In this document: in pieces, positions 21,714 to 32,761 of the stretch
Layout: each line of letters opens with the position of its first letter
Numbering within the stretch: the stretch's first letter is position 1
From: Acholoe squamosa
Lineage: Eukaryota; Annelida; Polychaeta; Phyllodocida; Polynoidae
Length of the DNA stretch: 64,000 bases
NCBI GenBank assembly: GCA_949317995.1
Contig: OX439043.1
Coordinates: 7,680,501 to 7,744,500 of the forward strand
Direction of reading: 5' to 3'
Notes under the pieces: model-generated
The model's input: the letters and a program-made list of their open reading frames with translations, nothing else
What the model was told of the DNA's origin: nothing
Database searches by the model: none
Position numbers and translations under genes: made by a program

Positions 21714-22389
21714 TGTCAGTAGACCGTTATAGGTATTGTACTTATCATATTTATTTTTCATCTTTGACTCTACCATGTAACCCAGTGTCCGAGTCTACCC
21801 ACAAGCCAAGCCATACCCATAGACCAAAGGCTGGCGGTGTCAACTGCACTCAGTGACCCCGCCTCCTCCCACTGGAGGATACGCCGTCAATCACAAGCAG
21901 CCCACTGCATGCTGGAAATTCCTAGCAGACAATGTTTAGAAACAACTCCCCATGCTGGATGACATGCCCATTGATCATAAGCAGCTCACAGCATACCGGG
22001 AGTTCCCAGCAGCTATATTTAGAACCACACTGAACTCTGTGAACCCCAGTGCTATGTTTGGGATCTCCCCTACATACCTGCACTGGAGTTCCCCAGTTAC
22101 TATATTTAGCTCACCTGATACTATTTTTAGGATGAGCTGGGTGAGCAGCTCCTACTACAAATACCTGTGGAGGGAGCAGCTCACTCATCTTTCCACCTTC
22201 ATACTTCATACCTCACACACTCACGTGAGATCGAGCCCTTGGCTCAAGGGCTAGGCTTGGACACTGTTGGGCACCTTTATACTGTATCACCATCTATACC
22301 GCGTGGACTTCTATGAATAAAGTGGATATCAACTGGATTCCTGATTCGTCTGCATTCATCCTTATTCAACATTTACGGACTCGTTGACA
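21714..22389 (+). repeat. 3' LTR
   Basis: Same 676 bp as the 5' copy. I read no mismatch between them. Its AATAAA at 22316-22321 would end the transcripts. The target duplication ATAG follows. Confidence 0.95.
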
Positions 22390-22393
22390 ATAG

Positions 22394-22961
22394 GGTGTTT
22401 ACCCCTTTCACTTCAGTCTGGCTGGGGGGAGGGGTGAATGAGGGAGCATCTGTTAGTCTATTCATTTGGTACAAATGACATCATGCAGGAGTAGCGGCAT
22501 GATGGGATTAATTTTCCATATACCTTCAGCATTGCAATATTGGCAAAAAACATGACAAGGGGGGGATCGAAAATGGTCGAAAAAAACATGACATCATTTG
22601 TACACAGCTCAATTGCAGAGGTGGTGGATAGGAATAGGGGGCCTATATTTCAGGGGGGTAGGCAATTTTCTATTTTTATTGGGAGGGAAATGGGGATTTC
22701 ATGTGAGCTGATGTCCTGCATACAAAGCTGTCAGCTCCAGGTTCTATAGAGGGGGTAAAGACCCTGGACCCATACTCAGTGCCTCCACCATGTTGAATTT
22801 CGCTGGTTATGCCAAAGGTAGGGACCCAAGAATCACTAGGAGCGCCACTTAGGGTAGTTGCAGTGGGAGCTGTGCAGGGGGCCTAGGCAGACTCTGCAGG
22901 CACTGCACTAAAACCTCTCCTCTAAGGGAGTGCTCTTTAACACATGTTTACAGGCTAATAG
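22394..22961. other. Flank without a recognisable gene
   Basis: Low-complexity G-rich patches and short frames only. I see nothing supported here. Confidence 0.5.
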
Positions 22962-23590
22962 TTAGGCCGCTTAAAATTGATTATCAGCTTTGCGGATACT
23001 TTTTGAAAAAAGTTGGTGAGGGAGGGAGGCTTTTCTTTTTCTTTTTTATTCATTTTCTGGGCCATGCGGGAGGCAAATTTTTATTTTCTTCCTTCACTCT
23101 AGGGACAAGGGATGTACATTTTTCTTTTTCTTTGTAAGTCATAAATCGCATTACAATTGAAAGGCTTATTTATGTACAGTAGGTGCATAAGTGGTTTATC
23201 TCATCAGGTTGCATTAATCCTATCCTCATGCAAGACCTGCATCCAATATGACATTATAGTCATCTATTTCTAGAATATATTTTCCAATGTTTAGATATAC
23301 TTCAATATTAATCACACCAAGTGGAGGATTTTCAAGTCCTTGCAACTTCTGAAAAGCCGCATTCTGACGATTCTAAAGGTGCAATGTTTTTGGAAATCGG
23401 CAATATAGAAGTTCTAATATGGCCCCCTAAATGGGAGCGGAATTTCCAGATATTTTTTTCATAATTTTATAAGGGGTGAGGGGATTTTAGTGTATATTTT
23501 TGTAAAATAATGAATTAAAGGGCCATGCGGCCATTTTCAAAGGATGTGGGCGGTATCTGCAAAGCTGATAATCGATTTTAAGTGGCCTTA
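22962..23590. mobile_element. Non-autonomous DNA transposon with about 35-bp inverted ends
   Basis: The left end TTAGGCCGCTTAAAATTGAT and the right end ATCGATTTTAAGTGGCCTTA are inverted copies. The match extends inward through TTATCAGCTTTGC. The 629 bp between them have no coding frame. The family is not recognised. Confidence 0.75.
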
Positions 23591-23638
23591 TGTATGTATT
23601 GACAAAAGAAAGGCCTATCCAACCATATAAAATAGAAG

Positions 23639-23830
23639 TACCGTAAATCCCCGGTCATAAGCCGGCCCCGGTCATAAGCCGGGGGGTGAGTTCAGGGAAA
23701 TCCTAAAAGCCGGTTTTTGGGTCAAATTTTTACCATTTTCTCTTTATTCTATGGTAAAACAAACCCGGTCATAAGCCGGGGGGGACTTTGGGAAAAATTT
23801 AGAAGCCGGTTTGACCGGGGATTTACGGTA
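23639..23830. mobile_element. MITE with TACCGTAAATCCCCGG ends
   Basis: The inverted ends are TACCGTAAATCCCCGGTCA and TGACCGGGGATTTACGGTA. Inside are several GGTCATAAGCCGG units. Fragments with related 'ATAAGCCGC' wording lie near 26150 and 58306, and a cousin with CTTATATGCGGG ends at 33916. Confidence 0.8.
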
Positions 23831-24294
23831 CTTTCAAGTGTGGAAACTTTGGATTCTGCTCTTCTCTAACACAAGGTAAATGTATTTTCAGAGTCTGCCC
23901 AATTGATGAAATTATTATGGCTTTGGGTTGCCATGCTCCCAAAGGATTTTGTTGATTGAAAGTGAAGCTCGGTGACCTCCAAGAATAAGATCTAGGTCAA
24001 GGTCAAAGGGTCATTTGACTATTCGATTAAATAGGTCATATATGTATCTATCTAGGATTTTTGGAATATTTTTAAAAGTGAAATTAGGTTTTACGGGGTG
24101 TTTTGGAATACCCTAGATTTTAGATATCTTTGGTCACAACTTCTGAGCTCTATTAGGGAGTGGTCATTATTTATCAACAGGGGGAGGTGGTGGGTTTGAG
24201 GGGGGCGTAAAAATTTCAGACCCCTCCCAAGGAGGGGGCTAAAAATATTTTAACCCCTCTTTTTAGCAAAAAAGCCTGTGCACTACTATAGACC

Positions 24295-25701
24295 CTTAGC
24301 AGGTTGTCTCATGGGCGCTGCCATTGCTGGAGCTTATTACCAGCAAGTTCTACTGATAACACCTATCAGATGGGTACCAGCACTATCTCTCCAATATGCA
24401 ATTCGAATTGCAGCAAACTCTAACAATCCTGCAACAACACTCCTCAAAACACCCGCATATCAGGAGGAATATGACCGCAAGAGAAAGTGGTTCCTTGCTC
24501 CGTTTGGAGTGAGAGTTACAAAATCACTGGAATAAGCAGGCATTGATCTGAACAAAGTCATGGAACTGACCATTGCAGAGAGACCACCATGGACACTGTA
24601 CCAACCAGAAATCATCCTCAGCTTAGTCCCACACAGAAAAGGAAACACATCAAGCACTGCTTACCAGGCAGCTTTCAACGGACTGCGCGACGAGTATAAG
24701 GACTATGAGACCATCTTCACTGATGGATCTCATATGGCAAACAAGACAGCCTCAGCAGCTGTAAAAGGCCTGGACTCTTACAAAGAGCGCCTTCCAGATG
24801 AATTATCTATCTAGTCAGCAGAGTTGCATGCCCTGTACCTTGCACAAGACCATGTAGAAACCTCAGAGGCAAAAGACCATCTGATCCTCTCAGACTCCCA
24901 GTCATCACTTAAAGCCATGCAAATAGGTGCATGGAACCACCCTCTAGTAAACAAAGTGCTGGAAAGACACCACCAGTTAACAGAGGAGGGAAAGAACATA
25001 AAATATGGTTGGGTCCCTGGCCATGTAGGGATTCAAGGAAATGAACAAGCAGACTCAGCTGCCAAGGATGCCTTGGGCCAGGCAGTAGTACAAATGCCAC
25101 TTCCATCAAGCGACCTGAAGCGCAAGATCAACAAGTACATATATAACAAATGGCAAACATCATGGGACGCAGAGGTGGGAAACCAACTCCAAAAGATCCA
25201 AACAAAGGTCAACATGACCAAACCCTACAAGTGCAAGTCTAGAAATGAAGAGAAAACTATGAGCCGCCTCAGAATAGGTCACACCAGACTGACCCATGGT
25301 AACAGAATAGGGAGAGAAAACCCTTCCAAGTGTGCCCGCTGTCAGAACCCCCTGACAGTGGAGCACATCCTCATTGATTGCCAACAGTGTCCCTACAGGG
25401 CTCAATACCACGCTTGTACAAGCTTGAAAGAACTATTCGAGAAACACAAACCAGAGGAAATATTGGGATATATCAAAGCCCTTGGGCTGTACAATAACAT
25501 CTAGTTGAAACCTGATGATTACTTCCCCCACATAGACAAATCATACCACCATTTCCGCTGATAGTGCCTATCAACCTGTGAAGCACAGGATAGCCACTTA
25601 GTGCCGCTAAAGTGCTGTAAAACACAAATCAATCAATCAACCGACAGGGCCGCAGTGAATAGATGGGATAATCTCATTGGCTAATAATTAAACCTGCTAA
25701 G
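24295..25701. mobile_element. Second transposon nested in copy C
   Basis: Its ends are CTTAGCAGGTT and AACCTGCTAAG. The outer parts (24295-24390 and 25646-25690) match a related copy at about 37730-37865, where they adjoin directly apart from about 13 bp. In this copy a LINE fragment separates them. Confidence 0.7.
24391..25645 (+). pseudogene. LINE 3' fragment: RNase H domain and CCHC-like tail
   Basis: One frame with in-frame stops at about 24535 and 24813 encodes the C-terminus of a non-LTR retrotransposon ORF2. RNase H signatures are T-D-G-S (about 24720), S-A-E-L-H-A-L (about 24820), S-D-S-Q-S-S (about 24894) and G-H-V-G-I-Q-G-N-E-Q-A-D (about 25020). A cysteine/histidine motif of the type C-x2-C...H-x-C lies at about 25330-25385. 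It ends in an (AATC)-like tail near 25640. RNase H at this place is typical of I-superfamily LINEs. The piece is 5'-truncated and dead. Confidence 0.75.
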
Positions 25702-25814
25702 TCCGTATAGATCAAAGAGGGGTGTTGGGGAGGCACAAAAAAGTTTTGACTGCCATCATGTTCATGTGTCTGCGTGAAACCCATCCCCCCTGTGGATAAA
25801 TAATGACCACTCCC

Positions 25815-26496
25815 TTATAATAGAAATGTAGGCCTATGGGTAACAAATCCTGGGATTTATCGGCATATATTTAATCATATCTCAGGTTCTATGATAGATA
25901 GAAACAAAATTCCAAAGGTTTGGGTTTCCTTGCCCAGGCTCTATCCAAAAGAATTGGTCAAATGTGGTATCTAATAGATTCCATTTTTTCTTAGGACCCT
26001 ATCTGAAGTACAGTAAGGAATGTACAGTCAAAAATGTGTGCCCCCCTCCCTATCTGAAAATCCTGGATCTGCCCCTGGAATAAATGCCAATTAACCATTT
26101 CAGTCCTCAGCCTGGGCTCAGGTGCAGCTTATTCTCCAAGTCAGGGTTCGGCTTATACACGGTTGCGTCTCATACGCAGGCCGGGGTATACAATACTTGC
26201 TACCGGGCAAGGGCTACCAGGGTACCGGTACTCAGCAGCCCTGAGAGGGCTTGATGGGCACCGCAAGCGGCCTGTCTCGATCAGCTGACTGAGACATCTG
26301 ATCGGATCAGACTAACAAATTGATCAGAGCATATCAAACATGTTTGATCCGTCCTGACTCGATCAGATGGACGTCCCCGCACACAGGGCTCCGCCCTGAC
26401 TACTGATCCAGTCAGATGACTCATGGTTGCTCTCACGCAATTGGCCATACTGTTTATAGCGCCACCCTCTACTGGAGTGTGTGCATCAGGGAATGA
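25815..26496. other. Repeat-derived spacer
   Basis: It contains 'GGCTTATACACGG' wording near 26150, resembling the ATAAGCC MITEs. A run of TGATC/GATCA words lies at about 26276-26420. No gene is seen. Confidence 0.4.
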
Positions 26497-26830
26497 AGAG
26501 AAAAATAAGATTTTGTGCAGGGTTAAATTTCTCCACAGTGGCCACTGCTACTGCCGATCTCGCACAGCAAAACACTCCTCTTCCATGTAAGGTTTCCACC
26601 ACTTATCCTCAACCAATCTTAGCAATTAGGGTCTCCTTTGATAGCTATGATTCATTTCCATATGTGGTTAAGATGGTTCGTCGTTTTGTGCAGTGATTAG
26701 AGAGAAGATAGGGAATTTGTACAGGGTAATATTGAGCCACAGTGGCCACGGCTACTGCCGATCTCGCACAGCAAAACTCACTGCCGATCAAAACTTTCAA
26801 GTTCCACATAAAGTTTCCACCACTTTTTAT
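26497..26830. repeat. Tandem duplication of about 200 bp
   Basis: The stretch around CCACAGTGGCCACTGCTACT (26535) recurs around CCACAGTGGCCACGGCTACT (26737). It is followed in both by GCCGATCTCGCACAGCAAAA and by a similar CAAGTTCCACATAAAGTTTCC-like end. The copies have diverged. Confidence 0.7.
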
Positions 26831-27426
26831 TGGCCAAAATAAGGTATGGTTAAATGTGCACGGTCTGGTGAAGAGGATTTGTTTTTGTTCGCAGTTAGTA
26901 CTAAGAAAATGCCATTTCTATAAAGAGTAGTGAATCGTCACAGTGCGTTCCCTATGGGAGCGTGGGTGAGGTTTCCAGTGGAGTACCTCCAACACTACCC
27001 TGCAGCAAGGAATTACATCACATGGGCGCGGACTATGAGAGATGGCAACCCTTAGATCGTAGAGGCTCGAACTGTGGGGCCCTCAGTTCGAGAGCAAGCC
27101 TGTAGAAAGCCTACAGAGTCAAGAAAAAAATCTCCTCTTGTGACTGAATTACTTACTTCTTGTGTGCAAAAACGTCACAATTGTTGATTCTGATACTGTT
27201 TTTCCATTCGGTAGATTTTGTGGTTCTCAAATTAATTGAAAATTAAATAATCAAGACTTATTTTGCTGTAGGAGATGGTAGATCTCCAGTGCAGCTCTGC
27301 TCTGGCACAGTGCCAAAAATGGCAGTTGGAGGTTTTAGTTGTGGTGCACACTTAAAAAAGGGTCTTGATTTCTTTGTATTTCTACTGTTTTTGTTTAAAA
27401 TAACTTTATAATCCACAGGATAAAGA

Positions 27427-27595
27427 CTTAAAGGAGGGCTAGCACAGACAATTTCAACATGGGTACCGCTTCAAAGATCGCTCACAAATTCATGGGTACC
27501 AGCTAAAGATTTGCGACGATCTGATTGGTCAAGGGGTGGTCACGTGACTTGCTAAGGCGGGTACGTCTTAGTCGTGCTAGCCCCGCTTTAAATCA
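27427..27595. mobile_element. Short MITE with GGCTAGCAC ends
   Basis: Left TTAAAGGAGGGCTAGCAC and right GTGCTAGCCCCGCTTTAAA are inverted. The interior has two GGGTACC words, CACGTGAC and ATTGGTCA. It is non-coding. Confidence 0.6.
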
Positions 27596-27669
27596 AAGTT
27601 TAATGATAATATATGCTGGGCTAAATTTTGGACCAAAACAGTGACTGCTTTATTGACAGCAGTGATGGA

Positions 27670-27702
27670 AAGGTTACTGTGCCAACTTGGCACAGTAACC
27701 TT
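27670..27702. repeat. Near-perfect palindrome, 16-bp arms
   Basis: AAGGTTACTGTGCCAA and TTGGCACAGTAACCTT are separated by one base. Confidence 0.9.
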
Positions 27703-28511
27703 GGTTAAAACAGACTTGCTCCCCACCCCTACGGGTGCAGTTACCGTGGGGTGGGGGCTCTCGACCTAGCAACCCTATGACTGAATCAGGCTGTTTGCGG
27801 TGCCCTTGAGTGGGTCAGAAATGAATGACTCTGAAAGTGAAACTGAGTCTGAAGCCAGAGACGTGGCTAGGCCTACATACCAATATATCACCAGAAGAGC
27901 CTATATTGTAGGCCTTGACCGGTATATAAGGAAGGGCAAACATAGTCTTTGGTTGATAACTGATGTTTATTGTTACGTAAACACCGTGAAAACTGTAAAG
28001 AGAAATGATGAATCTCTAAAATACACAGCAGTCACAATTTTCCATAAAATATATAGAAAATACACAAATAATCATCTTTATGCTTACACAAACCTCTCTT
28101 AGTCCAATAACTGGATAACAGACTTGCTCAGAAATATTTATAGAAAATAGCAAATATTCTCTCAAATATTCAGCCTAAAAAATACCAATTTTTGTCATAG
28201 AAATATAGAAATATTTCCCAAATTTAGGCTTATCATGTCCAATAAAATACAGCCTTAAGGCTACATTTATCATAAATTTGTACCTTAAATATCACAAATT
28301 CTTCTCTTAAAATGATACAAATATCCATGTAAATACTCAAAAATACTCATTTTTGAGACACCAAAATAGGCAAAATATTGCTCAATAACAATAGCAAAAT
28401 TACCAATAAATTGTGGTCAGACACAAAATCATACCAGAGTTACTTGAGTGATAATACATGTACCAGTAAATAATGACATGCTTAGCCTTATTTACCATAG
28501 CAGAGATGGGG

Positions 28512-28690
28512 GTGTAGACCCCTAAAATCGACAGTGTGACATGGCCTTTTCTTAAAATCGACAAGGGACATAGAGCTCTTGTGACAAGGACAGGAGAGAG
28601 AAAAAAAAAGATAATGACATGAGACATGGTCCTTTCTTAAAATCGACATGTGACATGGAGCTAAGTGACAAGGACAGGTGAAATTACAAA
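28512..28690. repeat. Divergent copy of the ATCGACATG minisatellite transposon
   Basis: Units of the form TCTTAAAATCGACAnnnGACATGG occur three times, next to a CCCCTAAAATCGACA end. They match the better-preserved copies at 36262-36478 and 58009-58210. Confidence 0.65.
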
Positions 28691-28699
28691 TTTAGTGAC

Positions 28700-29700
28700 A
28701 TGAGATGGCATGTATATATCTCTGAACTCACTATATGAATCAACACAATCACCTGGTGGCAAACTCTTGAACTTCACACTCTGAGTATTTTCATAATACA
28801 TATATAATAACTTGTAGTACACCAAACAACAGTGAAGATGTCTTTTAATACATAGTCTGAATGGCCAAACCCTTTGTTTAATAATGGCATACATGATGCT
28901 TGGCTTGGCATGTTTTCATATGCTCAAATTTACACTGATACATTAACCATCATACATCAAAAACACAGTCAAATAAATCTTAAATGTTTCATCTCTTAGA
29001 TTCTTACCTTGCTGCACCTTTATACAGGTCTTGGCAGTGGGATTCCTTCAGATAATTCACATCATTTGGTTGTTGTTGTGGCTTGCTCAATCATGGCTGC
29101 CAGGCGTAATGATACCATGCAAGTAGTTCCCCTTACTCAATGAACCATTAACTTCAGGAACTATATATCATGTTTTAACTATTAATCAAGTCATTATACA
29201 TGGATGTACAATAGTCAGCAAGTTTCATTTGCTTACATAAACATACAAGAAATAGGGTGCATTTGGACAGGGACTATGTTGTGGAGCAACTCATGAGCTA
29301 TTAGGTCTTAATATTAGGTCAGGCCAGGCAGACCCAAACACCACCAAGTGGCAGAAACCAGAACTACCTCTGACTGGAGCTTCTGGCTCTCTCCCCTGGA
29401 TGGCAGCACCATCTGGCGCTCACCTCTACTTCTCTATCATTCACATATATTATATTGCAACTAAATGATAGCTAACACTGATAACACAGCACTGTCGACC
29501 TTTAATTCTGACCCTTGTACAGATGAATTCCTTCTAAGATATGCACAATATAACTAAAAATAGATATGCACAATATAACTTAAAAAATAACTTAAATAAC
29601 GTCAACCAACCAGGGAGGTTAGCTGTAATCCCGGGCTGTAATCAGTATCGCCTCCTCTTCAGGGAGGAAGTGCTCAGTCTCCATGCCCATCCCACACAGT
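28700..29700. other. AT-rich stretch without a recognisable gene
   Basis: Only short frames lacking any domain signature are present. Confidence 0.45.
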
Positions 29701-29702
29701 CG

Positions 29703-29758
29703 GACACACTCTCCCAGCAGCGAACGTTACGTACCGAACTGTCTGCTGGGAGAGTGTC
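29703..29758. repeat. Hairpin with about 16-18-bp stem
   Basis: ACACTCTCCCAGCAG (left, within 29703-29720) pairs with CTGCTGGGAGAGTGT (29743-29757) across a 22-nt loop rich in CGTTACGTACCG. It could be a structured RNA or a transposon end. Confidence 0.7.
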
Positions 29759-29828
29759 CCTGGGCCCTAAACAGATGTGCACCCAACTATCCAACTTCTC
29801 CGGCGACCTAGTTTGGTGGGCAAACCGG

Positions 29829-30288
29829 TTATAGCCCGGGGGGGGCACTTCAATTTTTTTTTATACAGGTGTGTGGCTGAACCCACGACAACTCTTACCC
29901 TTGCTAGGGCACTCGTTCGCGGGGTTTTTCTTCAAAAGCCTACCTTTGCTAGGGCACTTTTGACTCAATAATCTTAGATTTGTTTCAAAATGTCTTAAGT
30001 TTACACTAACTGGAGAGAAAATTGAATTTGGTTTATTGCTATTTTCATGAAAACTGTGCTTATGTCCAAGAAAATTTCGAATTTCGAAATTTCCTGCGTA
30101 AATCGGGGTATTTTGCTGAAAGTTGACCCTTGCTAGGCACTTTTGCTCAATAGTAGACCCTTGCTAGGGACATTTGTGGCTGAAACAGGAGGCTTGCTAG
30201 GGATTTTTCCTTGAAAAAGTACTCTTGCCAGCCGCACATATGTGTATACCTTACATAGAGAGTGCCCCCCCGGGGGTTATAGTGTATT
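29829..30288. mobile_element. MITE with TATAGCCCGGGGGGGGCACT ends
   Basis: The left end GTTATAGCCCGGGGGGGGCA and the right end GTGCCCCCCCGGGGGTTATAG-like sequence are inverted. The interior repeats CCTTGCTAGGGCACTT-like words five to six times. It has no coding frame. Confidence 0.7.
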
Positions 30289-30827
30289 TATATCATGTCA
30301 CATAGAACTCTCCACCTATTAAATATAAAATAAAGGACTGTACATTTCCTGGTGTTTATCAGTCTGGGCTGGCCACATGAGTGTCCAGTTCTACTGATGC
30401 ATAGTTTTCGAGTTTAAATGTGCTTTCCCAACTGTAAGGTATCGACTACAGTCAATCCCGGTCCCTGCACTCTGGTTCAAGATGTGACACCATCCACGTT
30501 AAAAAAAAACAAAAAACGCAGAAATAGGGGGTCTTTTTTGCCCTGGAGGTATGTCCTTGAAATTAGAAAAAAAGGGGGTGTTTTCAAGAAAGAAATCGTT
30601 GAAAATTAGAAAAGGGAGGTATTTTCTTGACTGGTTTAAAGAATGACAGTATTTGGGTAAAATAGGGGTCATTTTGAGTCCTCAAAATTCCATGTTTTAA
30701 AGATAAGGGGTATTTGAGAAAGAAAATAGGGGTCATTTTAGAGATCCAAATATCTGTGTTTTCCTAGAAAAGGGGGTCTTTTCCCCCCTTGAAAATCTGT
30801 GAAAAAGGGGTCTTTTTCAAAACCATT
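30289..30827. other. Repeat-rich spacer
   Basis: Imperfect AGGGGTCTTTT/AGGGGTCATTTT units occur from about 30520. They look like the interior of a G-rich MITE. No gene is seen. Confidence 0.4.
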
Positions 30828-30985
30828 AGGGAGCGTTCATTATTTATGGCAGGGGGGGGTGAGCAAATGAGGGGGGGGGTCAAAATTTTTAGGGGTATTC
30901 AGAGGGGGGGGTCATTTTTTTTCAGCCTACTGTGAGAGGGGGGTCATTTTTTTTCAACCTATTCCTGAGGGGCGGCGCAATTCCT
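30828..30985. mobile_element. Family-2 MITE left end (TIR GGGAGCGTTCATTATTTATG)
   Basis: It begins GGGAGCGTTCATTATTTATG after TTA and continues with G-tract/AATTTTT units. The inverted counterpart lies at 35300-35482. It may be one element split by 4.3 kb of insertions or two separate truncated copies. Confidence 0.6.
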
Positions 30986-31194
30986 TTTTTTGGGGTATTC
31001 GCCAACACAATGTAAAATTTCACAACACAACACGATTTTTTTTCGCGACACGTCGCGAAGTTCACAATTCTCCACCAAGTAATAGTACTTGTTAATGATT
31101 GCAGCCACAATTTTGCCCAACATTTTCTTATTACCTATCATTCATATCCATTTAATCATGTTGGTGCAAACTATAAAAACAGATTAATTGGTCG

Positions 31195-31266
31195 TAATAA
31201 CAAAGGGCGACGGTGCGTCTCTGTCCGGAGACCCAAGGCCCTCGGTCCGAGGGCTGGGCCAGTAGT
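31195..31266 (+). repeat. Inverted-repeat arm flanking the truncated Gypsy fragment (left)
   Basis: The words AACAAAGGGC and ACCCAAGGCCCTCGGTCC recur inverted at 32762-32840, on the other side of the integrase/LTR fragment. Roughly 70 bp align with gaps. Confidence 0.6.
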
Positions 31267-31283
31267 ACAGGAGAGAAAGAATC

Positions 31284-32291
31284 GTGCCAATGAAAGGAAC
31301 TGAGTTCCCCGACCGTCCTTGGTCTCGAATTGCTGCTGACTTCTGTTATCATGTTGGAACAAACTACCTAGTAGTTGTTGACTACTATTTAAGGGATATT
31401 GAGACAAGCAAAGTCACTAAAGGAGTTGACGCCGCAGAGACTGTCGCCAAACTTAAGAAAATATTTGTTCATCAGGGCATCCCCGTTATACTTGTCACAG
31501 ACAATGGACCTCAGTTCAGTGCAAGAGACTTTGCAAACTTTGTAGATGAGTGGAAATTCGTGCATGTAACATCTTTGCTGAGATATCCACAGTCAAATGG
31601 TGAGGAGGAGCGAGCCGTACAGACAGTCAGAGGTATTCTCAACAAAGCTACTGATGTGGACTTAGCATTATTAATGTACCGAAACACACCACTCCATAAT
31701 GGCTTCTCACCAGCGCAACTAAATATGGGCAGGAAATTAAAGACCAGAGTCCCCTGCTATCCATCTGAACTCTTACCAAGCACACCAGACCCGGTTGTTG
31801 TACGAAAAAAGGAGAGGATGTACAGAGCCAGTATGAAACTGAACTATGACCAACGACACCGTGTGAAAGAAGCCGGAGAGTTATCAGCAGGTGAGAAAGT
31901 GTGGCTCCCTGATCTCAAGACTCATGGCACAATTGTAGGCAAAGCCAATGGACCGAGATCATATGTCATCTCAACCCCAACAGGCCTCCTGAGGCAAAAC
32001 CGCCGTATGACTAGAAATGTTGGACTACCACCTGCTACACTACCAATACCAGGTCCACCTAATACAGGACCTATTCCAGCAGTTCATCCTCCTACACCAA
32101 GACGTGACATACCATCACATGCAGTCACCCCTAGGGTTGACTCACCTGACAAACCAACACTGAGGATTGATCAGCCGGGTACCCCTTCATATGTGAATGA
32201 ACCTGATGACCCGCCAGGGGCTGATATTACTGAGCCTCGTAGGTCTGGGAGAGCCAGATCTGCACCTAAGCGTCTGATTGAAAACATGTGA
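31284..32291 (+). pseudogene. 5'-truncated Ty3/Gypsy pol: integrase core and C-terminus
   Basis: The open frame starts inside the integrase core. A first aspartate is in A-A-D-F, a second in T-D-N-G-P-Q-F, and the glutamate is in S-N-G-E-E-E-R. A C-terminal domain and a Pro-rich tail ending E-P-R-R-S-G-R follow. The frame is uninterrupted to TGA at 32291. Gag, protease, RT and RNase H are missing, so it cannot work by itself. It is only distantly similar to the integrase of the 17-kb element. The initial ATG is probably accidental. Confidence 0.85.
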
Positions 32292-32510
32292 AAGACTCAA
32301 TGAGATATCAGTTTAGTTTAACTTGAGAGATAATTTCATAGCAAGATACTAGCTATAATCATGTTCTTATTTGGTTGATAAGTATTATTCATTCATGAAC
32401 ATTTCAAGACAAAGAGATTGATAAGTGAGCTACTCATTTTGATCGATAGGTATTATTCATCTATGAACATTTCAAGACAAAGAGACTAATAAGTGAACTT
32501 CTCATTTTCC

Positions 32511-32524
32511 AAAAAAAAGGGAGA
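32511..32524 (+). promoter_or_regulatory. Polypurine tract of the truncated Gypsy element
   Basis: AAAAAAAAGGGAGA directly abuts the TG of the LTR. It is the expected plus-strand priming site. Confidence 0.75.
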
Positions 32525-32750
32525 TGTGGTATGACCGGTATGCCTATATGGTGCTGCCACCAGTGACTGTGTGGGGAACTAAAAAGTAAAGTGAGTGGGT
32601 TGAGTGGGACACAACTTTGGGGGTTTAGGAAGCGGAGATCAGCATGTCAACATGTGGCTGAAACTGAATTTGTAACACTACAAGTCTACTCTACATTAAA
32701 GAACTTCAAGAACTAATCTTCTAAATGTTTGCTCAATAGAGTATCCAACA
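32525..32750 (+). repeat. 3' LTR of the truncated Gypsy element, 226 bp
   Basis: It starts TGTGGTATGACCGG and ends AGTATCCAACA, right after the polypurine tract. No matching 5' LTR is present in the window. Confidence 0.7.
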
Positions 32751-32761
32751 ATTGCCGAAGG

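Larger units (their letters stand above)
5195..22389 (+). mobile_element. 17.2-kb Ty3/Gypsy-class LTR retroelement with envelope and accessory ORFs
   Basis: The element is bounded by two 676-bp LTRs that begin TGTCAG and end TTGACA. It is flanked by the 4-bp direct repeat ATAG (5191-5194 and 22390-22393). In order it carries gag, pol (PR-RT-RNase H-integrase), a short initiator exon, an accessory ORF, a fusion-type env, a noncoding block and a 3' basic ORF. Integrase after RNase H, the DD35E spacing and the GPY-like module place it in the Metaviridae (Ty3/Gypsy) rather than BEL or Copia. It is far longer than the usual 5-8 kb of env-bearing Gypsy elements. All main frames are open and the LTRs read as identical, so insertion was recent. 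Retrovirus-like transmission is inferred from the gene content. Confidence 0.93.
24156..25814. mobile_element. Family-1 MITE, copy C, split by a nested insertion
   Basis: The family-1 ends (GGGAGTGGTCATTATTTATC and GATAAATAATGACCACTCCC) are 1.66 kb apart and flanked by TTA. The internal family motif ACTATAG...ATCAAAGAGGGG is interrupted by the element at 24295-25701. Confidence 0.75.

Noticed and set aside
26960..27130. Possible tRNA-derived SINE (GTTCGAGAGC resembles a B box)
   Set aside because: No matching A box at the right distance and no cloverleaf could be drawn.
27800..28102. 100-codon frame with an acidic start
   Set aside because: Its first reasonable ATG is internal and composition decays into AT-rich spacer; nothing supports coding.
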